A stretch of 64,000 bases of DNA from Thermoguttaceae bacterium (GTDB lineage: Bacteria; Planctomycetota; Planctomycetia; Pirellulales; Thermoguttaceae): NCBI GenBank assembly GCA_017408405.1, contig JAFQUP010000005.1, forward strand, positions 1 through 64,000, given 5' to 3'. Positions 34,391-43,580 of the stretch are shown one piece after another; within the stretch, counting starts at the first letter, position 1, and each line of letters starts with the position of its first letter. Both the position numbers and the translations under genes were made by a program. The notes beneath the pieces are model-generated. The model had not been told where the DNA came from and did no database searches. It worked only from the letters and a program-made list of their open reading frames with translations.

Positions 34391-35284
34391 ATGTCTGAAG
34401 TAGTCGTTGAAACGAGAAACCTGACAAAAATTTATCGTGACTTTTGGGGGCGCCGGAAAGTTCACGCGCTCAAATCGCTTGACCTTGAGATCAACCGCGG
34501 TGAGATTTTCGGTCTTTTGGGACCAAACGGCTCTGGAAAAACCACGACGATTAAACTTTTGCTCGGACTTCTCTTTCCGAGTGAAGGAGATGCTTTAATC
34601 TTCGGTAAAAACGCCAGTGATGTCCGCAGAAATGAACGGATCGGCTATCTGCCCGAAGAATCGTATCTTTATCGTTTCCTGACAGCTGAGGAAATTCTGG
34701 ATTTTTACGGTAAGCTCTTCCATATTCCAGCCGTTGTCCGCCGCCAAAGAGCCAATGACCTTTTGGAAATGGTCGGTTTGACTTACGCTAAAAAACGTCA
34801 GCTGAAAGAATACTCAAAAGGTATGGTTCGTCGTGTCGGCCTGGCTCAGGCCCTGATTAACGATCCGGAAGTCGTCATTCTTGACGAACCAACCTCCGGT
34901 CTCGACCCAATTGGTACCCGAGACATGAAGGATCTGATTCTCGATCTCAAAAAACAGGGAAAAACTGTTTTAATGTGCAGTCACCTCCTGGCAGATGTTC
35001 AGGATGTCTGTGACCGAATTGGCATTCTTTTCCAGGGTGAGCTGAAAGAAATCGGCCGAGTGGACAATCTGCTCACAGTCAAAGACACGACCGACATTCA
35101 GACTTCCCTTCTTCCAGAGGCGGCAATCAATGAAATCAGCGAAATCGTCAGGAAATATGGCGGTGACGTGAAATCCATCGGTAATTCCCGAACGACTCTT
35201 GAGGATCTCTTCCTCCGTATCGTCGAAGAAAGCAAGCAGCATCCAGGCCGTCGTGCCCATGGAGGTGAATCGAATGGTAATTGA
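34391..35284 (+). CDS. ABC transporter ATP-binding protein (ABC-2/NatA type)
   Basis: A 297-residue ATPase. The Walker A is [12 protein letters not shown] near residue 48. The Q-loop region contains [20 protein letters not shown]. The signature is [16 protein letters not shown], the usual form for ABC-2 exporters, and the Walker B is [13 protein letters not shown] followed by the CSHLLADV switch His. The C-terminal tail has the regulatory beta strand region common to NatA/CcmA-like proteins. It overlaps the permease gene by 11 bases. With the permease and the EpsI-like protein it forms an export or membrane-remodelling operon. Confidence 0.94.
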   Translation: MSEVVVETRNLTKIYRDFWGRRKVHALKSLDLEINRGEIFGLLGPNGSGKTTTIKLLLGLLFPSEGDALIFGKNASDVRRNERIGYLPEESYLYRFLTAEEILDFYGKLFHIPAVVRRQRANDLLEMVGLTYAKKRQLKEYSKGMVRRVGLAQALINDPEVVILDEPTSGLDPIGTRDMKDLILDLKKQGKTVLMCSHLLADVQDVCDRIGILFQGELKEIGRVDNLLTVKDTTDIQTSLLPEAAINEISEIVRKYGGDVKSIGNSRTTLEDLFLRIVEESKQHPGRRAHGGESNGN

Positions 35285-37259
35285 GGAAAATGTACCGAGT
35301 ATTTTCAATTGGCTGCCAATGGCGTTCGTGGAATGGATGATCGCGGTACTCATCTTTTTCCTCCTGCTCGGATTCATTGGAATGCTTTTCTCCAGTCTGC
35401 GCCTTGGTCCGGGTCAGGCTTTTCAGCTGATTCTGAAAACAGCCCGTGAATCTCTCGCGGATATTTTCAGTATTTCCCCTTCCAAAGTCGGAGCCTTGGG
35501 AATGCTGACGTTCAAAGAAGCAATCCGAAAAAAAATTGTGATCGTCTTCATCATTTTCGTATTGATCGTCCTCTTTGCCGGCATGTTTCTGGACCCGACC
35601 AGCCCGCATCCGGCTCAGCTCTACGTGAGCTTTATTTTCAGTACGACCGCCTACCTGACGATCCTTTTGATGCTTCTTCTGACCGCGTTCAGTCTGCCGA
35701 CTGATTTTCAGAAAAAGACAATCCACACGATCGTGACCAAACCGGTACGAATTTCCGAAATAGTACTCGGAAGGATTCTCGGTTTCACGCTGCTGGGTAC
35801 GCTTCTTCTGCTCCCAATGGGTTTAATCAGCTATGGTTTCGTTATTCGCGGTCAGGCGCACACGCACACTGTTACTGAAGAATTACGTCAGGATCCTAAA
35901 AATCCGCTTCTGGAAAAAGGTTTAACTGAAAATTCGCGTGAACACAGGCATGAAATCGTTTTCGACAAAGAAAATCAGATTGCTTACCTCACCCCTACTC
36001 GTGACCATACGCACGACATCACGCTTCATGAAGACAAAAACGGAATTCGTCATTTCACGTTGAGCCAGCCGATTGAAATGTTCAATGCCCGGGTCGTCCA
36101 ATATGGCGACATTGGTTATCTTGATCAGCGCGGTATCGTCTCTGAAAAAGGCGTAAACGTCGGCGATGAATGGGAATATCGAAGTTTCATCGCCGGGAAT
36201 ACGGACGCCGCGTTCATCTGGCAGTTCGATAACGTGACTCCCGCAGCCCTGGTCGACGACGCGCTCCAGTTTGAATTCACCCAGGAAGTCTTCCGTACGC
36301 ATAAAGGCCTCATCTCTCGTCAGATTATCGGCGGTTTCTATATTCGCAATCCCGAAACCGGCCTAATGCTTGAAGTCGAGATTTTTCAATCACGCGAAGG
36401 CGGTACTTCCGTTTTTCGTGTCCCACGCACGATCAACATTAGCGCGGACAAAATGAACCTGAAATCAACGCAGCGCAATCCGAACGGAGCCAGTGGTTCC
36501 AAAGCGCAGGCACTGGCAGTAAAAATCGCGCGTCAGGGAGGTGAGCTGACTTCCTATCCGCCTGAAGACCAGTTGGATGTCGGCGGAGCAAACCGGGCGG
36601 AGTTTGACCTTTTCAAGGACTTCGTCGCGTCGGAATCCAGCAAATTTGATGAAAAGGGACGTGAAATCAAACGCCAGAATGTTCTTGAAGTCTGGATTAA
36701 ATGTTTGGAACGCGGTCAGTATTTCGGAGCGGCAAAGCCCGATATGTACTTGCGTCACGCGGATGCTCCGTTTGCCTGGAACTTCCTGAAAGGTTACCTC
36801 GGTATCTGGTTTCAGATGATACTCGTTTCAATTTATGGAGTCGTTTTCAGTACGTTCCTCTCAACTCCGGTAACAGTCCTCGCGACTCTATTTATGACTC
36901 TTGGCGGTTATTTCCACCAGTTCATCGCGACGATGGGAACCGGCAATATGGAAGGCGGCGGCCCGCTGGAAGCGGCCATTCGCCTTTTCAGACAGGAAAA
37001 TATGACGATTGATTTGGATATGAATTCTTACGAAATCATCGTTTCCAAAATGATGGATACGGTTTTTCAGGTTTTCATCCGTTTCCTTTCGTACCTGGTA
37101 CCCGCATTTGACCGCTTCGATACGTCAAATTATGTCGCGCAGGGATTTAATATTTCACTCGATATGGTATTGATGAATTTCTGCATCATGATCGGCTACG
37201 CTATCCCTCTCTATGTTTTGGGTTATCTTTGCCTGAAACTTCGTGAAATTGAACGATAG
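35274..37259 (+). CDS. ABC-2-type permease with a large histidine-rich extracytoplasmic domain
   Basis: A 661-residue membrane protein. The N-terminal helices lie at about 15-36 ([20 protein letters not shown]) and in the block 85-200 ([58 protein letters not shown]). A hydrophilic segment of roughly 300 residues follows, carrying HTHT, HRHE and DHTHD clusters, and the C-terminal helices begin near 500. GGAGG lies 8 bases before the ATG at 35274, which decides the start over an ATG 15 bases earlier. The architecture is a NatB/ABC-2 permease with an inserted outer domain. The substrate is unknown; the His pairs suggest metal binding (inference). Confidence 0.88.
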   Translation: MVIEENVPSIFNWLPMAFVEWMIAVLIFFLLLGFIGMLFSSLRLGPGQAFQLILKTARESLADIFSISPSKVGALGMLTFKEAIRKKIVIVFIIFVLIVLFAGMFLDPTSPHPAQLYVSFIFSTTAYLTILLMLLLTAFSLPTDFQKKTIHTIVTKPVRISEIVLGRILGFTLLGTLLLLPMGLISYGFVIRGQAHTHTVTEELRQDPKNPLLEKGLTENSREHRHEIVFDKENQIAYLTPTRDHTHDITLHEDKNGIRHFTLSQPIEMFNARVVQYGDIGYLDQRGIVSEKGVNVGDEWEYRSFIAGNTDAAFIWQFDNVTPAALVDDALQFEFTQEVFRTHKGLISRQIIGGFYIRNPETGLMLEVEIFQSREGGTSVFRVPRTINISADKMNLKSTQRNPNGASGSKAQALAVKIARQGGELTSYPPEDQLDVGGANRAEFDLFKDFVASESSKFDEKGREIKRQNVLEVWIKCLERGQYFGAAKPDMYLRHADAPFAWNFLKGYLGIWFQMILVSIYGVVFSTFLSTPVTVLATLFMTLGGYFHQFIATMGTGNMEGGGPLEAAIRLFRQENMTIDLDMNSYEIIVSKMMDTVFQVFIRFLSYLVPAFDRFDTSNYVAQGFNISLDMVLMNFCIMIGYAIPLYVLGYLCLKLREIER

Positions 37260-37473
37260 CCGGCACCATAAAATTCAGACCGATCCGACAGACTCCATTA
37301 GGGGTGTCTGTCTTTGGTCATGTTTTGCCTAAAGCGAAATTCTGTCAATACCGATATTCAAAATCAGGATATGTTAAATCAAAAAACGGTTGATTTCTGA
37401 CGAAAGCCAAACCGTAAAACAGAATTTTGATCATCCAAAAATCAATTTCAGAAAAGACCAGGAAAGAAAATTC

Positions 37474-38523
37474 ATGGACTTCATCAAAAAGAACTCACTT
37501 TTTTTGATTTTGGGCATTGGCGTCATCGGCGTTCTTCTGGCGACATACTACGAAGGAAACGCGACCATGCGCTGGGGACAGAAATATGATACCTATCTTC
37601 AATCATTTAAGGACGCGGTAGAAAATGCCGTTCCGACGCATGTCGGTGTCTGGCAGGCAGACCTTAATGAAGATCAGATCGGTATCGATAATGAACTGAT
37701 TCGACGCGTTGCCGGAGCGGAAGGTTCCTTGGCCCGGCATTTTCGCGGTTCTTATGATACGCCGGATGTTCACATTAATATCACGTGCGGTTTTAGTCGT
37801 TCCGTTGGCGCGCACACGCCGGATGTCTGCTTCACGGGAAGTGGAAGTGAACAGAAAACAGAAGTTGAGACGTTTGAGATATTTTATCCGGTAACAATCC
37901 CCAATCCGAAAAATCCCCAGGAATCTATTCAGGAAGAACGTTCGGCAAAATTTAAAACGGCCATTTTCAGTGACCCGTCCGGTCACTATGAACAACGTGT
38001 TTTTTGGGGCTGGAAAGGGATGGGAACAGACTGGATCGCTCCTAAATTCCCGCGGCTGAAATGGAATTCAAGTGAACCAATTTGCAAAATGTACGTAAGT
38101 ATCATCGAAGGCAGTAAAACACTTGAAGGTCAAGCCGACACATTGAAGATCGCGGAAGAATTTCTCAAAAACTTTCTCCCGGAGCTGGATCTCGTTTTGA
38201 CGGGTGAATACGTTCTTCCGGAAGGATTGAAAACTCTCGCGCTGGCACGTGAAGAAGAGAAAAAAATGTCCACGGTTAATTCCGCCTCCCTCGAGGAGGA
38301 ATCCTCAATATCTAAAAACAGCGCGAAATCGGAAACGGAAGAAATCTCTCCTCCGGCACCAAAAGAAGCGCTTCAGGCAGATGAAAATGACCTGTTGGAT
38401 ATTCCAGAAAATGAAAAATCAGCGGGGGAAAAAGGCGATGAACTTTTGAATGTTCCTGAAAAGGCGAAAGAGGACGTGCCCAATAAAAATGAAACCGCCG
38501 ATGAATTTGATCTTGACCTTTAA
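37474..38523 (+). CDS. EpsI/DUF3485-like exosortase-associated protein
   Basis: A 349-residue protein with an N-terminal anchor (FLILGIGVIGVLLATYY, residues 8-24). It has a DUF3485/EpsI-like domain with the family core VGAHTPDVCFTGSG, containing the His and Cys of the h-x-P-x-x-C pattern, and IFSDPSGHYEQRVFWGW further on. EpsI-type proteins accompany exosortases and polysaccharide export, but no exosortase gene is in the window. From about residue 255 the chain is acidic and disordered, with near-repeats (DLLDIPENEK, ELLNVPEKAK), and it ends DEFDLDL. These motifs recur in the next secreted proteins. The start has AGGAAAG nearby, and an upstream TTG was rejected. Confidence 0.75.
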   Translation: MDFIKKNSLFLILGIGVIGVLLATYYEGNATMRWGQKYDTYLQSFKDAVENAVPTHVGVWQADLNEDQIGIDNELIRRVAGAEGSLARHFRGSYDTPDVHINITCGFSRSVGAHTPDVCFTGSGSEQKTEVETFEIFYPVTIPNPKNPQESIQEERSAKFKTAIFSDPSGHYEQRVFWGWKGMGTDWIAPKFPRLKWNSSEPICKMYVSIIEGSKTLEGQADTLKIAEEFLKNFLPELDLVLTGEYVLPEGLKTLALAREEEKKMSTVNSASLEEESSISKNSAKSETEEISPPAPKEALQADENDLLDIPENEKSAGEKGDELLNVPEKAKEDVPNKNETADEFDLDL

Positions 38524-38596
38524 ATTTCATCCGGGAAACCGTACCTGACATGGGAAAAAGAATCCCAATCCTTGGTGAACCAAACTGGAGAAGTAA

Positions 38597-39022
38597 ATGA
38601 GTCCTCCAAAGCCCGAAGATTTCGTAAAAGGGTGGAATCTGGTCAAAGTGTTGCGCCATCTGCCCGAAGCATTAGGTAAAGCACGGAATCTTGGGGCTTT
38701 CGTGGGAGACTTTCAGAATATGATCTCTCTTCTCCAGGATTACGCGGCTGGCCGTTACCGAAATGTTTCCAAAACGACAATCGCGTTAACGACCGCTGCC
38801 ATCGCGTACGTGATTTGCCCCCTGGACGCGGTTCCCGACCTTCTTCCATTTCTCGGTTACGGGGATGATATTGCTTTTTTAAGTGCCACACTTCTTCAAA
38901 TCAAAACGGAATTGGGGCCATACCGTGAATGGCGACGCACTCAAAAATCCGGAAAGCCAAAGAGAGCTGCCCACCCCCACTCTGAACCTCAAGATTCAGA
39001 GCAGGATACCGCTAAAACCTGA
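38597..39022 (+). CDS. DUF1232 (YkvA-like) protein
   Basis: A 141-residue protein with the compact DUF1232 segment TIALTTAAIAYVICPLDAVPDLLPF (about residues 61-85) plus YGDDIAFLSATLLQIKTEL, a helical hairpin thought to sit at the membrane. It has a short N-terminal helix and a basic, hydrophilic tail. It follows the EpsI-like gene by 73 bases in the same direction and is likely part of that operon. The role of the family is unknown. Confidence 0.88.
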   Translation: MSPPKPEDFVKGWNLVKVLRHLPEALGKARNLGAFVGDFQNMISLLQDYAAGRYRNVSKTTIALTTAAIAYVICPLDAVPDLLPFLGYGDDIAFLSATLLQIKTELGPYREWRRTQKSGKPKRAAHPHSEPQDSEQDTAKT

Positions 39023-39057
39023 TTCATTTCAATTAAGGAACCGGTTCTCCAAAACAT

Positions 39058-40941
39058 TTATTTAACTGTCGTCTGCCTGAATCGCCTTTTTTCGTAAATA
39101 GTTAATGCGTGAAGAGCCGTCATGATCCCTTCAATTTCAGTGCCGGACGCGTTTGCCGGATCCCAATAGGCAAGTTGGTATTCAAGAAGTTCATTAATTA
39201 CGGAAACGGCTTTGAAAATTTTGGGATTCGCCAATTCATTTCGAGAGGCAGCAGAGACAAGCCACCGTAAAATGTGCCCGCTGGAAATAAGCATTTCTGT
39301 TGGCTGATCCGGAACCGCTCCTTTTTTGAGAAAAAATTCTGGATGCCAGATTCCAATTTCGTTTTGAAGCTCAAGAACATAATCCTGAAATTGCCGGAGA
39401 TACGTTTCCGCTCGGGCAAATGCTCCACTTAACGGAACGTGCTTTGCCTTCATCTGCTGACACCGAATCGCGCAGAGCAGTCCCAGCAACTGATTGGTTG
39501 AAGCGGCTTCCCCCTTTATCATGGGACGCGCCAATTCATTTTCCACCAAACGCTCCAGACTCCACTTTTCTCCATCGGCGGTTTCCCATTCCGCGTCTTT
39601 TGGAAGATAATACGAAAGGCCGATAAGAGTTAAGGAAAGATCACTTCCCCATCGGCAATTCTTCTGTTCAAATTCAACCAGATTTCGAATTCCAAACCTT
39701 TTCTTTCCTTTCGGTTTGGGAGAAATTCCGTTTGCCGCGTTTCCGTCTGCTTCCAATGTCCTTTTTTCTAAACTCCAGGACTCATTTGAGGAATTTTCCA
39801 CTGGAATTGCCCACCCAGCCGGGAAACGATAATTAACCGAGACCCGCGCAAGGGCCAGAGCGGCAAGCAGCTGACCGGAATACTGCTGGATACCGTATCC
39901 CAAACGCGGCACCAGCTTCTCCCGACTGTTGGTAAATGCGGATTCATCACCCATTGGAACATTCCAGCACAAAGCGCCAATCGCGTTCACTCGAACATTT
40001 CCTTCCCGGCTGCCAAAAAATATTTCCGCATCGCAACCATACGGCATCACATATGAAATGATGTCGATCGGACGATTCTCTTCCGAGCTAAGGCTGATTT
40101 GAGAATAAATCTTAAGCGTTCTCCGGATTTTTTTTCTTAATGCCAACTCCTCAGACGAAAAAGCTGGAATATCCGCCTCGCGAAAAGATTCTTCTGGATT
40201 CAATTTTGGAGACTTTGAATTTTTTTCTGAATCAGAAACAGTCAAAGAAAAGTCGTCATTAATATTTTCTTCTTTACGCTCGCTTAAAATAGGCGAATCT
40301 GTTGAAATTCCAAAATTAAATTCCCCGGAAGAGTTTTCTGCTGAAATTAAATCCGACGGATCGTCCCCGCCGTTCTCTGAAACTAATGAGGGGACATCAA
40401 GGTCAAATTCAGAAGAGGATTTATCCGTGGAGGGCAATTCCAGAGAGGATTTCCCGCCGTCCTCTGAAACCAGATCAAGATCAAGAGAAAAGTCATCATT
40501 TAACGCATCTTCCCGTTTAGTACCGCTGATAGGCGGAAAATTTTTCATCTCGTTTCTGGAAAATTCAACCGACTTTTTTTTCATTTCGGATTCAGCAGCG
40601 TCTTCCCAAGCCTCATTTTCCCGTAAAATTGTCTTCTTTTGGCCTTTTAAAGGAATTTCCCCTTTGGACGGCTCGTTCTTTTTCGTTTCCTGTCCTGCTT
40701 TTTGTTTCTGATCTGTTTCACCAACCGCCTCTGCCTTCTCGGGTAAATCAAGGGTAAACTCATCTTCAGCCCTCACCGTATCCTCTAAAATAGCAAGGAA
40801 CGAAATTCCGGAAAAAACAGGAACTTCTCCCCCAATAAAGAATAAGCCGGCACAAAGAATTCCATACTTCATTCCGGCTCCAGCGATTTGGAACAAGGAG
40901 AAAATTAATCGCGAAAAAATCTGAAATAAATTATTCACCAT
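39058..40941 (-). CDS. secreted acidic-linker protein with alpha/alpha-barrel-like C-terminus
   Basis: A 627-residue exported protein that I cannot place in a named family. The signal core lies near residues 24-45 (MKYGILCAGLFFIGGEVPVF). Residues 55-260 are acidic, low in order and carry repeated motifs: DEFTLDLPEKAE, NDDFSLDLDLVSEDGG, SEFDLDVPSLVSENGG, GEFNFGIS and NDDFSLTV. The C-terminal half is all helical (YGIQQYSGQLLAALALARVS; LLGLLCAIRCQQMKAKHVPL; LISSGHILRWLVSAASRNEL), like prenyltransferase-type helical barrels of planctomycete hypotheticals. There are two possible starts (40941, or 40872 with GGAG ahead). It is downstream of the 41007 gene with a 65-base gap, so probably co-transcribed. 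Confidence 0.75.
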   Translation of the reverse strand: MVNNLFQIFSRLIFSLFQIAGAGMKYGILCAGLFFIGGEVPVFSGISFLAILEDTVRAEDEFTLDLPEKAEAVGETDQKQKAGQETKKNEPSKGEIPLKGQKKTILRENEAWEDAAESEMKKKSVEFSRNEMKNFPPISGTKREDALNDDFSLDLDLVSEDGGKSSLELPSTDKSSSEFDLDVPSLVSENGGDDPSDLISAENSSGEFNFGISTDSPILSERKEENINDDFSLTVSDSEKNSKSPKLNPEESFREADIPAFSSEELALRKKIRRTLKIYSQISLSSEENRPIDIISYVMPYGCDAEIFFGSREGNVRVNAIGALCWNVPMGDESAFTNSREKLVPRLGYGIQQYSGQLLAALALARVSVNYRFPAGWAIPVENSSNESWSLEKRTLEADGNAANGISPKPKGKKRFGIRNLVEFEQKNCRWGSDLSLTLIGLSYYLPKDAEWETADGEKWSLERLVENELARPMIKGEAASTNQLLGLLCAIRCQQMKAKHVPLSGAFARAETYLRQFQDYVLELQNEIGIWHPEFFLKKGAVPDQPTEMLISSGHILRWLVSAASRNELANPKIFKAVSVINELLEYQLAYWDPANASGTEIEGIMTALHALTIYEKRRFRQTTVK

Positions 40942-41006
40942 GGATAATCCTGAGCCAAAGGCAGAAAATTAAATAATGAAAAAATTTGGTTACGTCCAAG
41001 TAAAAA

Positions 41007-43040
41007 TCAGGGTTTGACGTCTGATTCGGTTTCCTCTGAATTTTCCGGCACTTCCATTCCAAAAATTCGGATTTCAGACTCCGATTTTTCTGAATCATCC
41101 TCTTTTTCCTTCGCCTCCTCCAAAATCACGTGCAGAACACTTCCATCCGTAAAGGTAGCGGAAAGGACAGGATTTCCTTCATATTCCTGGAGAAGCAAAG
41201 CTTTATTCTGCGGATGAAAGAGTTTTTCTGCTTCGGCGTGTCTCAAAATTGGCGAAACGGGATAGCCATCGAAATCAAAAAACAATTTCCGATTCATCAA
41301 ATCTCCTGACTTGAACCAGTCATAAACATCTTCCAGCCGCTGAAGATCCTCCGCGGTTACTTTTCGCGGATCCTCCTCATTCTTTTTCTCCAAATCTTCA
41401 GCAGCATTTTTCTGCGAACTTTCTGATATCGAAACAGAAGAAGGGTTTTCTTCAGCTCTCCCGGAAGCAATAGCGGAAAACTTACGCAATTCTTTAGGTT
41501 TTCCAACCTCCTGAATAAGAATTCCATCCTCCGTCTTGCCCTGACGCTGAAAGTTTCCTGAATTTTCTTTCCGATACGTGCCCACGATCTGCAGAAGTAA
41601 GGCCATTTCGCTAAACGCTTCCCTTTGGTCTTCAGAAAGCGGCTGACACGGCAATGGCTGATTCCCGAAAACGACAGCATTCAGAACTGGCACTTCTGAA
41701 ACCTCCCGAACTAAAATCTCTTCAGAATTTGGATCTCGGCACCATTCTCTGAAACTTTGCGGAACAGAATCCGAATAATTCAGAATTGCCATACCTCCCG
41801 AAAGAGGATACGCGCGATCATTCCTGCTTTCGGCCAAATTTTCCAATGAACGCATCCATTCCCAAGTTTCTCTTTGAATCTGCGGAGTAATCACGGAAAT
41901 ACTCTTCTCAAAAGACAAATTCCGTGTCTGTTTCTCTCCTTCCCACAGTTCCCGATGTTCAAATTCCTTTTCCGTAAAAGAACAAATTTGATTTAAAATG
42001 CCCCAAAAACTAAAAAAAGTTTTTCCACTGTTGGCACCTAAAAAGTATCGTACCCAAAGAGCGGAAGAACCTTTAAATAAAAGATCCTCTTCAAGCAAGC
42101 GCGAATCCTGTCCCATTCCCGTTTTCCTCTCGTCTCCATTTCTGAAATCGGAACGATTTAACTCAGAGGCTCTTCGGGAAATTTCAGTCAAATCCGAAAG
42201 CAACAGAGGATTTTTGGAAAACTCATTTTCGCAATCCATTCCTCCAGCAAATACTGAGCTCAAACCCGCCTGAACCCAGACAGGAAAAATTCGATCTTCT
42301 TTTCCTTCGTGAAGAGCCGAACGAAACAAAACTTCACGGACGTTTCTCAAAAATTTCTCTTCCTGAAAATCCTGAATCGAAGAAATCGCTATCGTCAGGC
42401 AAATTTCTCCGCGAACATACTCCAAACGGCATGGAGAGGGAGTCGAATACGCTGAAATTGCCTCAGACAAGGGACTGACGACCCGTAAACGCATCCGTTT
42501 GGCTGGAATTAACGTTTGATACGGTACCTGCTCTTTATTGAGAGTAAGCGAAATTCCCCCCGTTCCCAACTTCGCGATAAAAAAAGGCTGACGCCAAAGA
42601 GAAGCCGTTAAATCCGCTTCATGACGAATTTCCTCCACCTTCTTTAATACCTGAGAGAGCTGAATCGTGTTCTGTCCCCACTGAAAATCAGGTTCGACTT
42701 CAAAATGAAGACTTTCAAAAGCAATTCCTGGAGTGAAACTCTTTTGAATATTCGGCGAAAATTTTTCTTTTCCTGCCTCCAGAATTTTCGGTGGAAGAAT
42801 ACCATTTGAAAAGCTGGCCGCTTTCACAATCTCTTTGCCCGCGATCGCTTCCTTTCTCAACTCCAAATTTTCATCTTTTAAATCATCCGCGGATTCAGAA
42901 ATTTCAGATTCAGAGGAAAATTCCTGAACTTTCGGAACAAAGTCAGCAAAAACGTCGGAAGAACTCCAAAATAGTATCCAAAAAAGAGACCATGAAACCG
43001 CCCCAAATTTACTCACAGACTGAAATTTTCCATGTTTCAT
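41007..43040 (-). CDS. secreted hypothetical protein, degenerate peptidase-like
   Basis: A 677-residue exported protein. The start MKHGKFQSVSKFG leads into a signal core (VSWSLFWILFWSSSDVFA). An acidic linker follows. The central domain includes VREVLFRSALHEGKEDRIFP and VWVQAGLSSVFAG, which is reminiscent of the helix pair of gluzincin (peptidase MA-like) domains but has no HExxH, so it is probably not a protease. The C-terminal part is acidic with many Glu/Ser and ends in SEETESDVKP. An ATG 63 bases upstream was rejected because it precedes the signal by an unlikely leader. First gene of a two-gene minus-strand unit with 39058, divergent from the giant protein gene. Confidence 0.7.
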   Translation of the reverse strand: MKHGKFQSVSKFGAVSWSLFWILFWSSSDVFADFVPKVQEFSSESEISESADDLKDENLELRKEAIAGKEIVKAASFSNGILPPKILEAGKEKFSPNIQKSFTPGIAFESLHFEVEPDFQWGQNTIQLSQVLKKVEEIRHEADLTASLWRQPFFIAKLGTGGISLTLNKEQVPYQTLIPAKRMRLRVVSPLSEAISAYSTPSPCRLEYVRGEICLTIAISSIQDFQEEKFLRNVREVLFRSALHEGKEDRIFPVWVQAGLSSVFAGGMDCENEFSKNPLLLSDLTEISRRASELNRSDFRNGDERKTGMGQDSRLLEEDLLFKGSSALWVRYFLGANSGKTFFSFWGILNQICSFTEKEFEHRELWEGEKQTRNLSFEKSISVITPQIQRETWEWMRSLENLAESRNDRAYPLSGGMAILNYSDSVPQSFREWCRDPNSEEILVREVSEVPVLNAVVFGNQPLPCQPLSEDQREAFSEMALLLQIVGTYRKENSGNFQRQGKTEDGILIQEVGKPKELRKFSAIASGRAEENPSSVSISESSQKNAAEDLEKKNEEDPRKVTAEDLQRLEDVYDWFKSGDLMNRKLFFDFDGYPVSPILRHAEAEKLFHPQNKALLLQEYEGNPVLSATFTDGSVLHVILEEAKEKEDDSEKSESEIRIFGMEVPENSEETESDVKP

Positions 43041-43171
43041 GAAAATGCCCTTTGTTTCCAGTAAAACTGATTTAAAACAGTTACTATTTAAATTATTCTT
43101 CAAGCAGCGAAAAAGCCCTCATCGCTTTTGGGATCCGTTTCGTGCCCGGTTCAGTATTTTGCCTGATTCCA

Positions 43172-43185
43172 CGTGAAATTTCACG
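43172..43185. promoter_or_regulatory. perfect 14-bp palindrome in the divergent control region
   Basis: CGTGAAATTTCACG, perfectly symmetric, lies between the divergent genes at 43040 and 43581, with a related half-site (TTTTTCGTGTGAAA) about 75 bp further at 43255. It could be an operator that controls both units. The rest of 43041-43580 is AT-rich without a gene. Confidence 0.45.
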
Positions 43186-43580
43186 AAAAGAACCTTGGAA
43201 ATTTTCACCTTGAGTACTCATTTCAGTGACAAATCTTTAAATTTTTTCATCTGAAATTTTTCGTGTGAAAAAATCAAGCCCCATTTCCTGATCGTTCCCT
43301 AAAAAACTTTTTTTGGGGAACCATAGAGAAAATTTTATTGATTTTACCAGAAAATAAAAAAAAAGAAAATCCCAATTCTTCCACTAATTACCATCTTCAA
43401 AAAAAACACACCGTTAAATTCCAAAAATCCGAAAAAGTTTATGCATTTTAAGTAATCGTTAGTCTCCTTAATGGACGATAAAAGAAGTAAGTGTGCCCGA
43501 AATATTTTACGGGAGATAGTACGAAAATCAGAAACAGTTTTGGAGTCTGTTGGGCTCAGGGATCTGAACGGAAAATCAAG

